Positions 37,217 to 49,394 of a stretch of DNA of 64,000 bases are shown here, in pieces. The DNA is from Pseudomonadota bacterium (GTDB taxonomy: Bacteria; Pseudomonadota; Alphaproteobacteria; Rhizobiales; Phreatobacteraceae): contig JAIUOO010000008.1 of assembly GCA_020161695.1 (NCBI GenBank), forward strand, positions 62,001 through 126,000, written 5' to 3'. The translations under genes and the position numbers were made by a program. Each line of letters begins with the position of its first letter. Position 1 is the stretch's first letter. The notes beneath the pieces are model-generated. The model ran no database searches. It saw only the letters and a list, made by a program, of their open reading frames with translations, and had not been told where the DNA came from.

Positions 37217-38397
37217 CGGTCAACCTCTCCGAACACGATGTCGATGGAGCCGAGGATGGCGGAAACGTCCGCCAGCATGTGGCCCTTGCACAGGAAATCC
37301 ATGGCCTGAAGGTGGGCGAAGCCCGGCGCGCGGATCTTGCAACGGTATGGCTTGTTGGTGCCGTCGGCGACGAGATAGACGCCGAACTCGCCCTTCGGCG
37401 CCTCGACGCAGGCATAGACCTCGCCCGCCGGCACGTGGAAGCCTTCGGTATAGAGCTTGAAGTGGTGGATGAGCGCTTCCATCGAGCGCTTCATCTCGGC
37501 CCGCTTCGGCGGCACCACTTTCTGGTCCTTGGCCGAAACCGGGCCCGGCGTCTCGCGCAGCAGCTTGCAGCACTGCTTCATGATCTTCACGGACTGGCGC
37601 ATCTCCTCCATGCGGATGAGATAGCGGTCGTAGCAGTCGCCGTTCTTGCCGATCGGGATGTCGAAATCGAGCTCGGCATAGCACTCGTAGGGCTGCGACT
37701 TGCGCAGATCCCACGGCGCGCCGGAGCCGCGCACCATCACGCCCGAGAAGCCCCAGGCCCAGCACTCGTCCAGCGTCACCACGCCGATATCGACGTTGCG
37801 CTGCTTGAAGATGCGGTTCGGCGTCAAAAGCGCGTCCAGGTCGTCGACCACCTTCAGGAACGGATCGCACCAGGCTTCGATATCGTCGACCAGCTTCGCG
37901 GGAAGGTCCTGATGCACGCCGCCGACGCGGAAATAGGCCGCGTGCATGCGCGAGCCCGAGGCGCGCTCGTAGAAGATCATCAGCTTCTCGCGTTCCTCGA
38001 AGCCCCAGAGCGGCGGCGTGAGCGCGCCGACGTCCATGGCCTGCGTGGTGACGTTGAGAAGGTGGGAGAGGATGCGGCCGATCTCGGAGTAGAGCACGCG
38101 GATCAGCTGCCCGCGCTTCGGCACCTCGATTCCGAGCATGCGCTCGGCGGCGAGGCAGAAGGCGTGCTCCTGATTCATCGGCGCGACATAGTCGAGCCGG
38201 TCGAAATAGGGGATCGCCTGCAGGTAGGTCTTGGTCTCGATCAGCTTCTCGGTGCCGCGATGCAGCAGGCCGATATGCGGGTCGCAGCGCTCGACCACCT
38301 CGCCGTCGAGTTCCATGACGAGACGGAGAACGCCGTGGGCCGCGGGGTGCTGCGGGCCCCAGTTGAAGGTGAAATTGCGAATCTCGGCTTCGGCCAT
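37213..38397 (-). CDS. nuoD: NADH-quinone oxidoreductase subunit D
   Basis: 394 residues, related to the large subunit of NiFe hydrogenases but without metal ligands; it builds the quinone site with NuoB. Typical stretches: [23 protein letters not shown] with the quinone-site His, [15 protein letters not shown] and [15 protein letters not shown]. Two bases after nuoC's stop; length normal. Confidence 0.97.
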   Translation of the reverse strand: MAEAEIRNFTFNWGPQHPAAHGVLRLVMELDGEVVERCDPHIGLLHRGTEKLIETKTYLQAIPYFDRLDYVAPMNQEHAFCLAAERMLGIEVPKRGQLIRVLYSEIGRILSHLLNVTTQAMDVGALTPPLWGFEEREKLMIFYERASGSRMHAAYFRVGGVHQDLPAKLVDDIEAWCDPFLKVVDDLDALLTPNRIFKQRNVDIGVVTLDECWAWGFSGVMVRGSGAPWDLRKSQPYECYAELDFDIPIGKNGDCYDRYLIRMEEMRQSVKIMKQCCKLLRETPGPVSAKDQKVVPPKRAEMKRSMEALIHHFKLYTEGFHVPAGEVYACVEAPKGEFGVYLVADGTNKPYRCKIRAPGFAHLQAMDFLCKGHMLADVSAILGSIDIVFGEVDR

Positions 38398-38399
38398 GC

Positions 38400-38999
38400 T
38401 CAGTTCGCCTTGGCTTTCTCGTCGCCCGGCAGCACGTAGTCAGTGCCTTCCCAGGGCGAGAGGAAATCGAACTGCCGGAACTCCTGCGGCAGGCGCACCG
38501 GCTCGTAGACCACGCGCTTCACCTCGTCGTCGTAGCGAACCTCGACGAAGCCGGTCGTGGGGAAGTCCTTGCGCAGCGGATGGCCGTCGAAGCCATAATC
38601 CGTCAGCAGACGGCGCAGGTCCGGATGGCCGGTGAACAGCACGCCGTAGAGATCGTAGGTCTCGCGCTCGAACCAGAGCGCGCCGGGGAACACGTCCGTC
38701 GCCGAGGCGATGGGCGTCGTCTCGTCGGTCTGCACCTTCACACGGATGCGCCGGTTAAACTTCGGCGACAGCAGGTGGTAGACGACGTCGAAGCGCCTGG
38801 CCCGGCCCGGATAGTCGACGCCGCAGATGTCGATGATGTTGCGGAACAGGCAGGCGCCGTCGTCGCGCAGATGGGTCAGCACCTGCACGATCTTCGCGGC
38901 ATCCGCCTCCAGCGTCAGCTCGCCATAGGCAACGCTCGCGCCGCTGACGGCGTCCGGCAGCGCCGCCCTGATCGTATCACCAAGCTCTTCAAGCGACAT
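38400..38999 (-). CDS. nuoC: NADH-quinone oxidoreductase subunit C
   Basis: 199 residues. 30-kDa peripheral subunit homolog; C and D are separate genes here, as in mitochondrial-type complex I. Conserved [54 protein letters not shown] (read in parts) is the family signature. Nine bases from nuoB. Confidence 0.97.
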   Translation of the reverse strand: MSLEELGDTIRAALPDAVSGASVAYGELTLEADAAKIVQVLTHLRDDGACLFRNIIDICGVDYPGRARRFDVVYHLLSPKFNRRIRVKVQTDETTPIASATDVFPGALWFERETYDLYGVLFTGHPDLRRLLTDYGFDGHPLRKDFPTTGFVEVRYDDEVKRVVYEPVRLPQEFRQFDFLSPWEGTDYVLPGDEKAKAN

Positions 39000-39008
39000 G
39001 ATGTCCCC

Positions 39009-39593
39009 TCACCGCTCGATCGTGCCGGTGCGGCGGATCTTCTTCTGCAGCAGCAGCACGCCGTAGAGCAGCGCCTCGGCGGTCGGCGGACAGCCGGGCA
39101 CGTAGATGTCGACGGGCACGATGCGGTCGCAGCCGCGCACCACCGCGTAGGAATAGTGGTAGTAGCCGCCGCCATTGGCGCAGGAGCCCATGGAGATGAC
39201 GTAGCGCGGCTCCGGCATCTGGTCGTAGACCTTGCGCAGCGCCGGGGCCATCTTGTTGGTCAGCGTGCCGGCGACGATCATCACGTCCGATTGCCGCGGA
39301 CTGGCTCGGGGCGCAAAACCAAACCGCTCGACATCGTAGCGCGGCATGGACAGCTGCATCATCTCGACCGCGCAGCAGGCGAGCCCGAACGTCATCCACA
39401 TCAGCGAGCCGGTGCGCGCCCAGTTGATGAGATCGTCGGTCGCCGTGACGATGAAGCCCTTGTCGGCGAGTTCGTTGTTGATGCCGGCGAAGAACGGATC
39501 GGCCGAGCCCGCGGGCTTGCCATCCGGGCCGAGAATCCCTTTCGGGGCCGGTGCGACGAGGGGGTTGCCGCGGTCGAGAGCAGTGGTGGCCAT
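39009..39593 (-). CDS. nuoB: NADH-quinone oxidoreductase subunit B
   Basis: 194 residues. Carries terminal cluster N2: adjacent cysteines in LACCAVEMM, then [11 protein letters not shown] and [14 protein letters not shown]. The N-terminal 35 residues are a variable Pro/Ala-rich stretch. ATG at 39591-39593; eleven bases to the nuoA stop. Confidence 0.97.
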   Translation of the reverse strand: MATTALDRGNPLVAPAPKGILGPDGKPAGSADPFFAGINNELADKGFIVTATDDLINWARTGSLMWMTFGLACCAVEMMQLSMPRYDVERFGFAPRASPRQSDVMIVAGTLTNKMAPALRKVYDQMPEPRYVISMGSCANGGGYYHYSYAVVRGCDRIVPVDIYVPGCPPTAEALLYGVLLLQKKIRRTGTIER

Positions 39594-39604
39594 GATCTAG
39601 ACTC

Positions 39605-39982
39605 TCAATTCCACTCCAGCGCGCCCTTCTTCCACTCGTAGACGAAGCCGATCGTCAGCACGCCGAGGAAGACCATCATCGACCAGAAGCCAAACAGCCC
39701 GACCTCCTTGAAGGCCACGGCCCAGGGGAACAGGAACGCGACCTCGAGGTCGAAGATGATGAACAGGATCGCCACGAGGTAGAAGCGCACGTCGAACTTC
39801 ATGCGCGCATCGTCGAAGGCGTTGAAGCCGCATTCATAGGCCGAGAGCTTCTCGGCATCGGGCCGCGAGAAGGCGACCAGGAAGGGCGCGACCAGCAGCG
39901 CGACGCCTATGACACCGGCAAGCGCGATGAAGATGACGAGCGGCAGATAGTCATTCACGAGCTGCGTTGCCAAACCCGGCAT
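39605..39982 (-). CDS. nuoA: NADH-quinone oxidoreductase subunit A
   Basis: 125 residues, three membrane helices, first gene of the operon. Motifs [44 protein letters not shown] (read in parts) include the conserved Cys loop near the quinone entrance and the acidic residues of helix 2. A candidate promoter lies about 60 bases upstream. Confidence 0.96.
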   Translation of the reverse strand: MPGLATQLVNDYLPLVIFIALAGVIGVALLVAPFLVAFSRPDAEKLSAYECGFNAFDDARMKFDVRFYLVAILFIIFDLEVAFLFPWAVAFKEVGLFGFWSMMVFLGVLTIGFVYEWKKGALEWN

Positions 39983-40045
39983 CGAAGGCCTCCTCGCCCG
40001 CCGGGAAAAGCGCTCCTGCGAACCCCTGCCCGGCCTGTTCCCCGT

Positions 40046-40074
40046 GCCTTACTCTCTCCCCTGTTGCGGTGCAA
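40046..40074 (-). promoter_or_regulatory. Possible promoter of the nuo operon
   Basis: TTGCAC (40069-40074) and TAAGGC (40046-40051) lie 17 bases apart on the minus strand upstream of nuoA. The -10 is only fair, so this is a tentative call. Confidence 0.4.
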
Positions 40075-40135
40075 GCATATGACAGGCAAGGAAAGCCTGC
40101 CCTGCCTGGAATCGTTGTGAAATCCGCGAGAGTTT

Positions 40136-40900
40136 CTAGAAGTCGGCCCTGAGGCTGAGCTGCGGCACGATCAACCAGCGCGAATAACGCACCTCCGGCG
40201 CACTCGACCATCGATTCTCGTAGCCCACGAAAGCCGATAGCTGCACGCCCGGCCGCCACTGGTAGCGGGCGCCGACTGCGACATTCGCCACCACGTCGTT
40301 GCGCACCGTCGTCCAGTGCGGCACGTGGCGCTGGTCGATCTTCGGCACGAATACGATGTCGAGATTGGCGTTGACCCGATAGAAGACCGGCAGCGCCACC
40401 TGCACCTTGGAGCGCTCCTTGGTGTTGTCGGTGGAGAAGCGATAGCCGAGGAACAGGCGCGGCGAGACCGACCAGGGCGTGCCCTCGAAGGCATAGGTCC
40501 GCGAGATCTGGGTCTGCAGTTCCGTGCCGGTCGATGCGTAGGAATTGAACAGCCCGTCCCAGGAGGGCGTCGATTCGACCGTTACCGACCAGGACACGTC
40601 GCCAAAGTTCCGGCTGATGCTGACGCCGCCCGAAAAACCCGATGCGCCGATGATGAACGGCCGTCCCGCGAGCCCGATCTGGGTCAGCAGATAGGTCTCC
40701 ACCGACGTGTCGGCATCGATCTGCCGGCGAGCGGCAATGCGGATTCCCGGGATCACCACGAAATTCGGCGGCCGGCCGCTGCCGGAGAAGTCTGGAAAAT
40801 CATAGTCTGCGGCGCGGGACGGCGCGGCACCGGCCAATCCCAGCACGACGGCGAGCGTCGCACCGGATGCCAGACAAGCCCGAAGCACTTTGCGACCCAC
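40136..40900 (-). CDS. Putative outer-membrane beta-barrel protein
   Basis: 254 residues from a GTG at 40898-40900, chosen because a G-rich ribosome-binding stretch precedes it and the protein then starts with a clean signal peptide (VLRACLASGATLAVVLGLAG, cleaved near PSRA-ADYD). An ATG at 40961-40963 is the alternative (275 residues). The rest alternates polar and hydrophobic residues with many aromatics at strand ends, and terminates in RADF; a C-terminal Phe is the Bam recognition signal. The family is not recognised; barrels of this size include small porins and adhesins. It lies upstream of nuoA in the same direction. Confidence 0.7.
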   Translation of the reverse strand: MGRKVLRACLASGATLAVVLGLAGAAPSRAADYDFPDFSGSGRPPNFVVIPGIRIAARRQIDADTSVETYLLTQIGLAGRPFIIGASGFSGGVSISRNFGDVSWSVTVESTPSWDGLFNSYASTGTELQTQISRTYAFEGTPWSVSPRLFLGYRFSTDNTKERSKVQVALPVFYRVNANLDIVFVPKIDQRHVPHWTTVRNDVVANVAVGARYQWRPGVQLSAFVGYENRWSSAPEVRYSRWLIVPQLSLRADF

Positions 40901-40971
40901 TCCGAGCCCCCCCGCCGGCAGGACGATGAGGTGCAGACTGGCCGAGTCTCCGCAGGCCGGCAATCAGGCGG

Positions 40972-41253
40972 TCAGACGGCTGTCGGCGCCAGTTTGGGCA
41001 AGCGGCCGCCGTCATCGGGCTGCCTTGCGACGCCGCGCGCCGTCGCAAGCCCGACCGCGACAAGCTCCCCATGCTTCAGGCAGCCACAGCGCACGGCGCC
41101 CGTGATCGAAACCGCGACCAACCGGCCAAGCTCGCCACGAGCCCGGATGCCCAGCATGCCGACGGCCTCGCGGAAGGCGCGATGGATGATTTCTTGCTGG
41201 AGGACCGGAAAGTCGTCGGCGAGAATCGATGCGAGAGCAGGCGAACGACCCAT
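40972..41253 (-). CDS. Small hypothetical protein
   Basis: 93 residues from the ATG at 41251-41253 (MGRSPALASI), which has a GGGGGGATTTGGA stretch directly upstream as ribosome-binding site. Helical, no membrane span; two Cys in AVRCGCLKHGE. It resembles no family I know. The longer frame to 41355 starts in unrelated sequence. Evidence that it is real rests on the ribosome-binding site and protein-like composition. Confidence 0.5.
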   Translation of the reverse strand: MGRSPALASILADDFPVLQQEIIHRAFREAVGMLGIRARGELGRLVAVSITGAVRCGCLKHGELVAVGLATARGVARQPDDGGRLPKLAPTAV

Positions 41254-41613
41254 TCCAAATCCCCCCAGATGCATTGCCGGTATCAACGCGGGGCGGCCGG
41301 ATCGGTTCCCGCAGGCGTTCCCCGGCCACGACAACGGCGCCGCCGTCCAAACCACGGCGGCCGGCTCTGATCATCTTGGCGGCTGTGGGCGCGACTTCTC
41401 CCGCCGTCCCTTCGACGCGGCTAAGAACCAAAGGTTCACGCCCCGGCAAAGCCGTCTGCTGCGCTGATCCATCCGGCCCGACTGCAAGACCACGGGCAGG
41501 AATGTCACATTGCGCGTGACGATGCTCCGCCAGCGCCGGATGCGGCCATCGGGACTGTCGGTTTCGCTGACGAGCGGATCGAGGGAGCCAATGGCTCGAC
41601 CTCGAGGGAGAAC
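41254..41613. other. Intergenic stretch, 360 bp, nothing recognised
   Basis: Between the small hypothetical gene and tRNA-Asp. Open frames here are short and lack ribosome-binding sites. No hairpin terminator with a T-run was found, nor any RNA signature. Confidence 0.5.
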
Positions 41614-41690
41614 TGGCGCGGGCGACGGGGCTCGAACCCGCGACCTCCGGCGTGACAGGCCGGCACTCTAACCAACTGAGCTACGCCCGC
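41614..41690 (-). tRNA. tRNA-Asp (GTC)
   Basis: 77 bases including an encoded CCA. Acceptor GCGGGCG/CGCCCGC with discriminator G; D-arm TAGCTCAGTTGGTTAGA; anticodon loop CTGTCAC with GTC; T-arm GGGTTCGAGCCC. A good promoter lies upstream. Confidence 0.97.
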
Positions 41691-41732
41691 GCGCTGCTCG
41701 GCGCCAAAGGGCGGCGCCGGTCGAGGTGGCGG

Positions 41733-41761
41733 GAATTACGGGAGGCACCCTGCCCTGTCAA
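41733..41761 (-). promoter_or_regulatory. Promoter of tRNA-Asp
   Basis: Consensus TTGACA (41756-41761), 17-base spacer, TAATTC (41733-41738). Transcription would start about 36 bases before the tRNA. Confidence 0.75.
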
Positions 41762-41979
41762 GGCGGTTTCGACCGGCTGGACGAACCTTATCCAAAGCAG
41801 CGTCGAAACTTGCGGCATCAACCGATTGCATGACTGCCCGGCGCGGCGTTTCCACGCTGCGGGACGCTGCCTTGAATCTTTTTTAACCGCGATGCCGCGT
41901 CATGCCCCCGGAGGATGTCGCAATACTGGCCGCACTTGGCCGGATCGCGGCGGTGGGGACGTCCCCGGGGGTTCGGCGC

Positions 41980-43959
41980 ATGACGATCGGCAATTGGTTC
42001 CAGCTTCGCACCATCGGCGCGAAGCTGATGGCTTCTGTGACGGCGACAGCTCTCGTCGCAGCCGGCGCAGTCGGCTACGCGGGCTATCGCCAGCAGCAGG
42101 CGCTGAGCGACCTCGCCATCGAATCGGCGCTGGTGCAGCGCTACGAGACGGTGGTCGCGGCCATGGCCGACCAGGGCCAGCGCGCGCTCGCCGTCGCCCA
42201 TATCGTCGCCAACGACCCGCGCACGGGCGAGACCATGGCGCGGGCCGACAGGCCCGGAATCATCGCCGCCTTCCGCGATGTCATGCCGACCTTGCGTGAC
42301 GGGCTCGATCTTGGCCTGATCTCGTTCCAGGGCATCGACGGCAAGAACCTCGCGCGCGTCCATGCACCCGACGCGTTCGGCGACACCGTCGTTGGCCGCC
42401 GCCACATGGTCCGCGACGCGATCCAGTCGGGGCGGCCGCTGGTCGGCATCGAGCCCGGTCGCGACAATGTCTCGATCTTCGGCACGGTCCCCACCCGCCA
42501 CGACGGCCGCATCGTCGGCATCACCGATATCGGCGCCGTCCTCGGCACGAAATTCCTCGCCGACCTCAAGCGCCGCTATCAGGTCGATGTCGCCATGCAT
42601 CTCGTCCGCGACGGCAAGGTGGAAACACTCGGCGCGACCTTCCCCGAAAAGACCCTGATCGAGGCCGAGGCCCACCAGTCCGCCCTTCAGGGCCCGATCC
42701 GCTGGCGCGCGGCGGCCATTGGCGGCAACCCGGTCGCGGTCCTGTCCGGCCCGCTGCGCAACTATTCCGGCCAGCCGATCGGCACGCTGGAAGTCGCGCT
42801 CGATTCGAGCGCCTTCGTCGCCGCCCGCAACCAGTCCATGCTGACCCTGCTGGCCGTGCTGACCGCCGTCGCGGTCGCCGGAATCGGCATCGCGACGCTG
42901 CTGACCCGCCATCTCGGCGCACCCATCCGTCGCCTCGACGAGCGCATGACCGCGCTTGCCGCCGGCGAGCACGAGACGCCGGTGCCTTTCACCGCGCGCA
43001 CCGACGAGATCGGCGCCATGGCGCGCTCGGTCGAGGTGTTCCGCGACAATGCCGTCGCCCGCGCCCGCCTCGAAGCGGAAACCGCGGACGGGGCCGAGGC
43101 GCGCCAGCGGCGTCAGGCGCGCATCGATTCGCTCATCGCCGACTTCTCCAACTCGATCGGCACGGTCCTTGGCGGCGTTTCCGACAATGCCGGCCGCATG
43201 GAGGAGACTGCCCAGACCCTCAGCGGAATCGCCACCGAGGCCTCCGGCCAGGCCGAGAGCGCCGCCGGCGCGTCCAAGCGGGCATCCGACAACGTCCAGT
43301 CCGTCGCAGCCGCCTCGGAGGAGCTCTCCGCCTCGATCAACGAGATCGCCGGTCAGATCGGCCAGACCAACACGGTGGTCGAGCGCGCCAGCGCCGAGGC
43401 TGCCGGCGCCAACCAGCGGGTCAAGGCGCTGGCGGAAGCCGCCGCCCGCATCGGCGAGGTGCTCCAGCTCATCCGCGCCATCGCCGAGCAGACCAACCTC
43501 CTTGCCCTCAACGCCACGATCGAGGCGGCGCGCGCGGGCGAGGCCGGGCGCGGCTTCGCCGTGGTCGCGAGCGAGGTGAAGTCGCTCGCCGGCCAGACGG
43601 CCAAGGCGACCGAGGAAATCGCCGCGCAGATCGGCGCCGTGCAGGAGGAAACCGCCACGGCCGTCCTGTCCATCGAGACCATCGCCGGCACCATGTCCGA
43701 GGTCGCCAGCTACGCCTCGGCGGTTGCCGCCGCCATCGAGCAGCAGCGTGCCGCCACTGGCGAGATCTCCCAGAACGTCCAGGCCGCCGCCAGCGGCACG
43801 GCTCACGTCGTCGACAACATCGCCTCGGTCACGGCCGCTTCCGGCGAGACCAGCGCTTCCGCCGCCGCGGTGCTGACGGCCGCGCAGAGCCTGTCGGATC
43901 AGGCCGCGACGCTCGGCCGCTCGGTGGAGCAGTTCCTTGCCGAGGTGCGGGCGGCCTGA
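41980..43959 (+). CDS. Methyl-accepting chemotaxis protein
   Basis: 659 residues from ATG 41980 ([10 protein letters not shown]); an upstream ATG at 41902 would add 26 residues. Layout: membrane helix 1 (about 14-36); periplasmic double-Cache-like sensor (about 40-285) with [20 protein letters not shown] typical of such domains; helix 2 (about 288-308); HAMP (about 310-365); and the signalling domain (about 400-659) with hairpin tip [20 protein letters not shown] that binds CheA/CheW. The ligand is unknown. No CheB/CheR pentapeptide at the C-terminus. Its stop overlaps a palindrome shared with the convergent abrB-like gene. Confidence 0.9.
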   Translation: MTIGNWFQLRTIGAKLMASVTATALVAAGAVGYAGYRQQQALSDLAIESALVQRYETVVAAMADQGQRALAVAHIVANDPRTGETMARADRPGIIAAFRDVMPTLRDGLDLGLISFQGIDGKNLARVHAPDAFGDTVVGRRHMVRDAIQSGRPLVGIEPGRDNVSIFGTVPTRHDGRIVGITDIGAVLGTKFLADLKRRYQVDVAMHLVRDGKVETLGATFPEKTLIEAEAHQSALQGPIRWRAAAIGGNPVAVLSGPLRNYSGQPIGTLEVALDSSAFVAARNQSMLTLLAVLTAVAVAGIGIATLLTRHLGAPIRRLDERMTALAAGEHETPVPFTARTDEIGAMARSVEVFRDNAVARARLEAETADGAEARQRRQARIDSLIADFSNSIGTVLGGVSDNAGRMEETAQTLSGIATEASGQAESAAGASKRASDNVQSVAAASEELSASINEIAGQIGQTNTVVERASAEAAGANQRVKALAEAAARIGEVLQLIRAIAEQTNLLALNATIEAARAGEAGRGFAVVASEVKSLAGQTAKATEEIAAQIGAVQEETATAVLSIETIAGTMSEVASYASAVAAAIEQQRAATGEISQNVQAAASGTAHVVDNIASVTAASGETSASAAAVLTAAQSLSDQAATLGRSVEQFLAEVRAA

Positions 43960-43973
43960 CCTGAGGTCAGGCC
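43953..43973. terminator. Palindrome overlapping two convergent stop codons
   Basis: GGCCTGACCT-G-AGGTCAGGCC, a perfect 10-bp inverted repeat with a 1-base centre. It contains the stop codons of both the chemoreceptor (TGA 43957-43959) and the AbrB-like gene (43967-43969). Likely a shared termination hairpin; no long T-run. Confidence 0.5.
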
Positions 43974-45064
43974 TTCCCGCCCCTGCCCAGCCAGCCGAAG
44001 GTCAGCGGCGCGGCGATCATCGTCAGGAACACCCTGATGATGTGAAACGCCGCGACGAAGGCGACCTCCGCATTCAGCGCCACGGCGATGAGGGCCATTT
44101 CGGTCAGCCCGCCGGGCGAATAGGCGAGAATCAGCGTCACGACACTGAAGCCCGAGACTTGCGAGACCGCCACCGCGAAAGCGATCATCCAGAAGATCAG
44201 GATGGCGGTGGAGCCGACCGACAGGATCAGCACCTTCCAGAGCACGCCGCTTGCCGTGCCGGCGAAGCGGCAGCCGATGGCGACGCCGAGAACCAGCTGG
44301 GCCGCATTGACGATCTCGTAGGGTGGCTTGAAATCCGAGATGCCGGAAATGTGGACGGCCGCGCTGACAATCATGCAGCCGAGCAGGGTCTTGGCCGGCA
44401 GCCGCAGGATGTGACCGAGGAAGGCGCCGGCGAAGCCGCAGACGATGAGCCAGAGCTCGGCGATCAGCGGCGTCGCGAACATCGACGCGCCGCTGCCGCC
44501 AGCGCGATCGAGGCTGATCCCCTGGCTCCACTGGATCAGGAACGGCAGCGTCATCACCACCATGAGGATGCGCGTCGAATGGACCAGCGCGATGATCCGC
44601 GCATCGCCGCCGCGCTCCTCGCCATAGATCACCATCTCGACGAGCCCGCCGGGCATGCCCGAGAAGAAGGCGGTCACCCAGTCATAGCCGCCGACCTTGC
44701 GGAAGTACCAGACAACGCTGACGCCGCAGGCGAGCATGAACAGGACGAGCCCGCAGAGCGGCACGATCCATTGCGGCACCTGGCCGATGATGGCCGGCGA
44801 GAATCCCGAACCGAGCATGACGCCGATGATCGCCGACATGGGCGAGCGGATCACGCCCGATGCCGCCACCGGCAGGCGCGCCAGCGCCGCGATGGTGCAG
44901 AAGATCATCGCGCCGAGCATCCAGGGCAGCGGCAGCCGCAGCTTGTAGAACAGCCAGCCGCCGGCAATGCCGATGAGAAGCGCCAGCGCGAAGCCGCGGT
45001 AGGGAAAGACCGAAGGCGAAAACTGGGCGAGGCCGCTGCGGACCTCGGCAAGCCAACTCGACAC
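43967..45064 (-). CDS. AbrB-family membrane protein (putative ammonia monooxygenase-type permease)
   Basis: 365 residues, about 10 membrane helices arranged as two repeats, each containing the motif seen in PLPWMLGAMIFCTI and RLPAKTLLGCMIVSA, plus SGMPGGLVEMV and YSPGGLTEMAL. This is the AbrB/DUF transporter family, often mislabelled ammonia monooxygenase; a transport role is inferred, the substrate unknown. I place the start at GTG 45062-45064 because AGGGAGG lies 9 bases upstream; an ATG at 45118 would add 18 residues. Confidence 0.82.
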   Translation of the reverse strand: MSSWLAEVRSGLAQFSPSVFPYRGFALALLIGIAGGWLFYKLRLPLPWMLGAMIFCTIAALARLPVAASGVIRSPMSAIIGVMLGSGFSPAIIGQVPQWIVPLCGLVLFMLACGVSVVWYFRKVGGYDWVTAFFSGMPGGLVEMVIYGEERGGDARIIALVHSTRILMVVMTLPFLIQWSQGISLDRAGGSGASMFATPLIAELWLIVCGFAGAFLGHILRLPAKTLLGCMIVSAAVHISGISDFKPPYEIVNAAQLVLGVAIGCRFAGTASGVLWKVLILSVGSTAILIFWMIAFAVAVSQVSGFSVVTLILAYSPGGLTEMALIAVALNAEVAFVAAFHIIRVFLTMIAAPLTFGWLGRGGKA

Positions 45065-45226
45065 GAACGGTTCCCTCCCTGCCCGAAGGCCGAATAGCAC
45101 GAGATCGGCGATCAGCATTCCCGATTTGAGGGGATCAGCCGTCTTCGGATGTCGGGGCAGGCAGGAGCGGCAGGCATCCCGAGCGCAGCCGGCGACGTGC
45201 GGGAATTTGCCCAGAGGCCGGGGAAA

Positions 45227-45302
45227 TGGTGGGCAGTGACGGGCTCGAACCGCCGACATCCTGCGTGTAAAGCAGGCGCTCTACCAACTGAGCTAACCGC
45301 CC
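45227..45302 (-). tRNA. tRNA-Val (TAC)
   Basis: 76 bases with encoded CCA. Acceptor GGGCGGT/ACTGCCC, D-arm TAGCTCAGTTGGTAGAG, anticodon loop CTTTACA with TAC, T-arm GCGGTTCGAGCCCGT. Preceded by a recognisable promoter. Confidence 0.96.
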
Positions 45303-45329
45303 CTTGCGGCCCAGCGGCCGGGACCGGAC

Positions 45330-45358
45330 CATGTAGACGGCCCCTGCCCGGCCCGCAA
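45330..45358 (-). promoter_or_regulatory. Promoter of tRNA-Val
   Basis: TTGCGG (45353-45358), 17-base spacer, TACATG (45330-45335), about 21 bases upstream of the mature tRNA. Confidence 0.55.
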
Positions 45359-45433
45359 GACCCGCCGGCCTCTCGAGGGGCTACCGATCCGGCAAAAGTC
45401 CGCCCCCGGCGCCAGGCCTCGCCCTGAAACGCA

Positions 45434-45462
45434 CAACGCCGCCGGGTTGTCCCGACGGCGCT
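45434..45462 (-). terminator. Possible terminator after hupB
   Basis: An imperfect GC-rich stem (CGCCG-C-CGGG with CCCG-A-CGGCG, loop TTGT) lies about 25 bases past the hupB stop. The downstream T-tract is weak. Confidence 0.4.
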
Positions 45463-45486
45463 GAAATGCGGAACGTGTCAGGCCGA

Positions 45487-45762
45487 TCAGGCGTTGACGG
45501 CGTCCTTGAGGCCCTTGCCGGCCGAGAACTTCGGCGCCTTCGAGGCCTTGATCTTGACGGGCTTGCCGGTGCGCGGATCGCGGCCCTCGCGGGCGGCGCG
45601 GTTGGTCACCGAGAAAGCGCCGAAACCGACGAGCTTCACATCGCCGCCCGACTTCAGCGTCGCGGTGATGGAATCGAAGGTTGCATCCACTGCAGCACCC
45701 GCCTGCGCCTTCGTGAGGCTCGCCGCTTCGGCGACCGCGGCGATCAGTTCGTTTTTGGTCAC
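45487..45762 (-). CDS. hupB: HU family DNA-binding protein
   Basis: 91 residues. Nucleoid protein that bends DNA non-specifically. Begins MTKNELIAAVAEAA with a GTG start (45760-45762) and AGGAG upstream. The DNA-clasping arm has GRDPRTGKPVKIKASKAPKFSAGK, the HU signature with the intercalating proline. Located downstream of lon, as commonly seen in Hyphomicrobiales. Confidence 0.97.
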   Translation of the reverse strand: MTKNELIAAVAEAASLTKAQAGAAVDATFDSITATLKSGGDVKLVGFGAFSVTNRAAREGRDPRTGKPVKIKASKAPKFSAGKGLKDAVNA

Positions 45763-45910
45763 GTGCTGTTCTCCTTGCGTTTTACGCCGGGCCGGGAATC
45801 CGTGATTCCGTTGCCGGCGGGGTTTCTCGTTTGCCGTGCAATGGCTCGAAAAGCAAGGCGGGCACTGGATTCTTCGCGCGACGCCGGACGTTTTTGACGC
45901 ATTTCAACAG

Positions 45911-45940
45911 AAAACCCCGGGGCGGTGGCCCCGGGGTTTT
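45911..45940. terminator. Terminator after lon
   Basis: A 12-bp stem AAAACCCCGGGG/CCCCGGGGTTTT with a 6-base loop, 23 bases past the lon stop; strong in both orientations, with TTTT following on each strand. Confidence 0.88.
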
Positions 45941-45962
45941 TGAAGCGTTCCAGACTGGAGCG

Positions 45963-48389
<2,427 letters not shown>

Positions 48390-48893
48390 GATTCACTCGT
48401 CCTTTCCTCGACACGCCGCGAAACGGCCCGAATGGGCCCGCCCGACGGCGGCGCTCGGATGATTCCCGGCAAGGATGACGCGGAACTACGCTTTTGTCGC
48501 GCGGGGACGGCGGCGGGATTGAGGCCGGATCGGAAGCTCTGCGGCTTCCTGAGGAGGTCTCTTGGCGCTTGGCCGGCCTCGGGCACAAATCCCTGCCCGG
48601 GGGTCTGTCGGTCACCATTAGGTGGCGGTGCACACCCAAGGTGTCAAGGACGCCACACGGCCCGCCGGACGGTGGAATGCAGGGCCTGTGGACCGGTGGC
48701 CGCAGGGCCACGGTCGGGCTCGCCGGAATACCCGCGAAACCGGCCGGAAACATCCGCCGCGGGACGGCACATGCCGTGGCGCGGCACGCCTCGCCACAGA
48801 AACAATCGATATCTAACCATTCGACCATACCGCAGCGGACCGCATCGGACGGGGAAGCGGCGGACACGAAACAGTTCCTCGGGAGCCCTTCAC
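48390..48893. other. Divergent regulatory region between lon and a secreted-protein gene, 504 bp
   Basis: No credible gene. Contains the lon promoter candidate and the short leader of the secreted-protein gene. Short overlapping frames here lack ribosome-binding sites. No small-RNA signature was seen, but the length would allow one. Confidence 0.45.
48617..48647 (-). promoter_or_regulatory. Possible promoter of lon (sigma70 or heat-shock sigma)
   Basis: CTTGACA (-35, near 48642-48648) and CACCTAAT (48617-48624) on the minus strand with a 17-base spacer. The CTTG start and C-rich -10 fit heat-shock-type promoters as well as sigma70, so the class is undecided. Confidence 0.4.
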
Positions 48894-49256
48894 ATGCGCC
48901 GTCGCTTCGTTCTCGCCTCTCTCGCCGCTCTGGCCATGTCGGTGGCCGCTGGCGAGGCCTTCGCCCAGGCCCAGCAGAATTTCCGCCTGATCAACCGCAC
49001 CGGCCACCAGATCAACGAGGTCTATGTCAGCCCCTCGGCCAACGACCGCTGGGGCCGCGACATCCTCGGCGACGAGGTGATGCCGTCCGGCACCACCCGC
49101 AACATCCGCTTTCCGCGCTCGACGCAGGCCTGCATGTTCGATCTGCGCGTCGTCTATTCGGATGGCGAGCGCGGCGAGGCTCGCGAGATCAACCTGTGCG
49201 AGGTCTCCAACGTCACGGTGACCTGGAACGGCCGCTCGCGCTTCAGCGTCGACTGA
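48894..49256 (+). CDS. Small secreted protein, family unknown
   Basis: 120 residues. Signal peptide MRRRFVLASLAALAMSVAAG with cleavage near AFA-QAQQ. The mature domain (about 95 residues) is beta-rich: FRLINRTGHQINEVYVSPS, DEVMPSGTTRNIRF, YSDGERGEAREINLCEVSN. Two Cys (QACMFD, NLCEVS) may pair. Similar proteins occur across Hyphomicrobiales, sometimes mislabelled. Start ATG 48894 has CGGGAG upstream. A much longer overlapping frame antisense to lon is not coding. Ends before a terminator. Confidence 0.75.
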   Translation: MRRRFVLASLAALAMSVAAGEAFAQAQQNFRLINRTGHQINEVYVSPSANDRWGRDILGDEVMPSGTTRNIRFPRSTQACMFDLRVVYSDGERGEAREINLCEVSNVTVTWNGRSRFSVD

Positions 49257-49284
49257 CGCCTCTCTGCTACAGACCTCCACCTCC

Positions 49285-49313
49285 AGGCGGGCCTCGAGCC
49301 CGCCTTTTCTTTG
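49285..49313 (+). terminator. Terminator of the secreted-protein gene
   Basis: AGGCGGGC / GCCCGCCT stem (8 bp, loop CTCGA) followed by TTTTCTTT on the plus strand. Confidence 0.9.
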
Positions 49314-49345
49314 TCGGCGGCCCGTTTCCCCGCCCTGGAAACGAA

Positions 49346-49369
49346 AAAGGCGGGCCGAAGCCCGCCTTT
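49346..49369 (-). terminator. Terminator of clpX
   Basis: A 10-bp stem AAAGGCGGGC/GCCCGCCTTT (loop CGAA) followed on the minus strand by a T5 run, 26 bases past the clpX stop. Confidence 0.88.
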
Positions 49370-49394
49370 CTGAAATCTGGTACGACGATCCGGA

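Noticed and set aside
43967..45064. Ammonia monooxygenase
   Set aside because: A common misannotation of AbrB-family permeases; the protein is a multi-helix transporter-like protein without any metal site.
41614..45302. Calling the chemoreceptor/permease segment a genomic island
   Set aside because: No integrase, no direct repeats and no composition shift that I can see; only the position between tRNA genes is suggestive.
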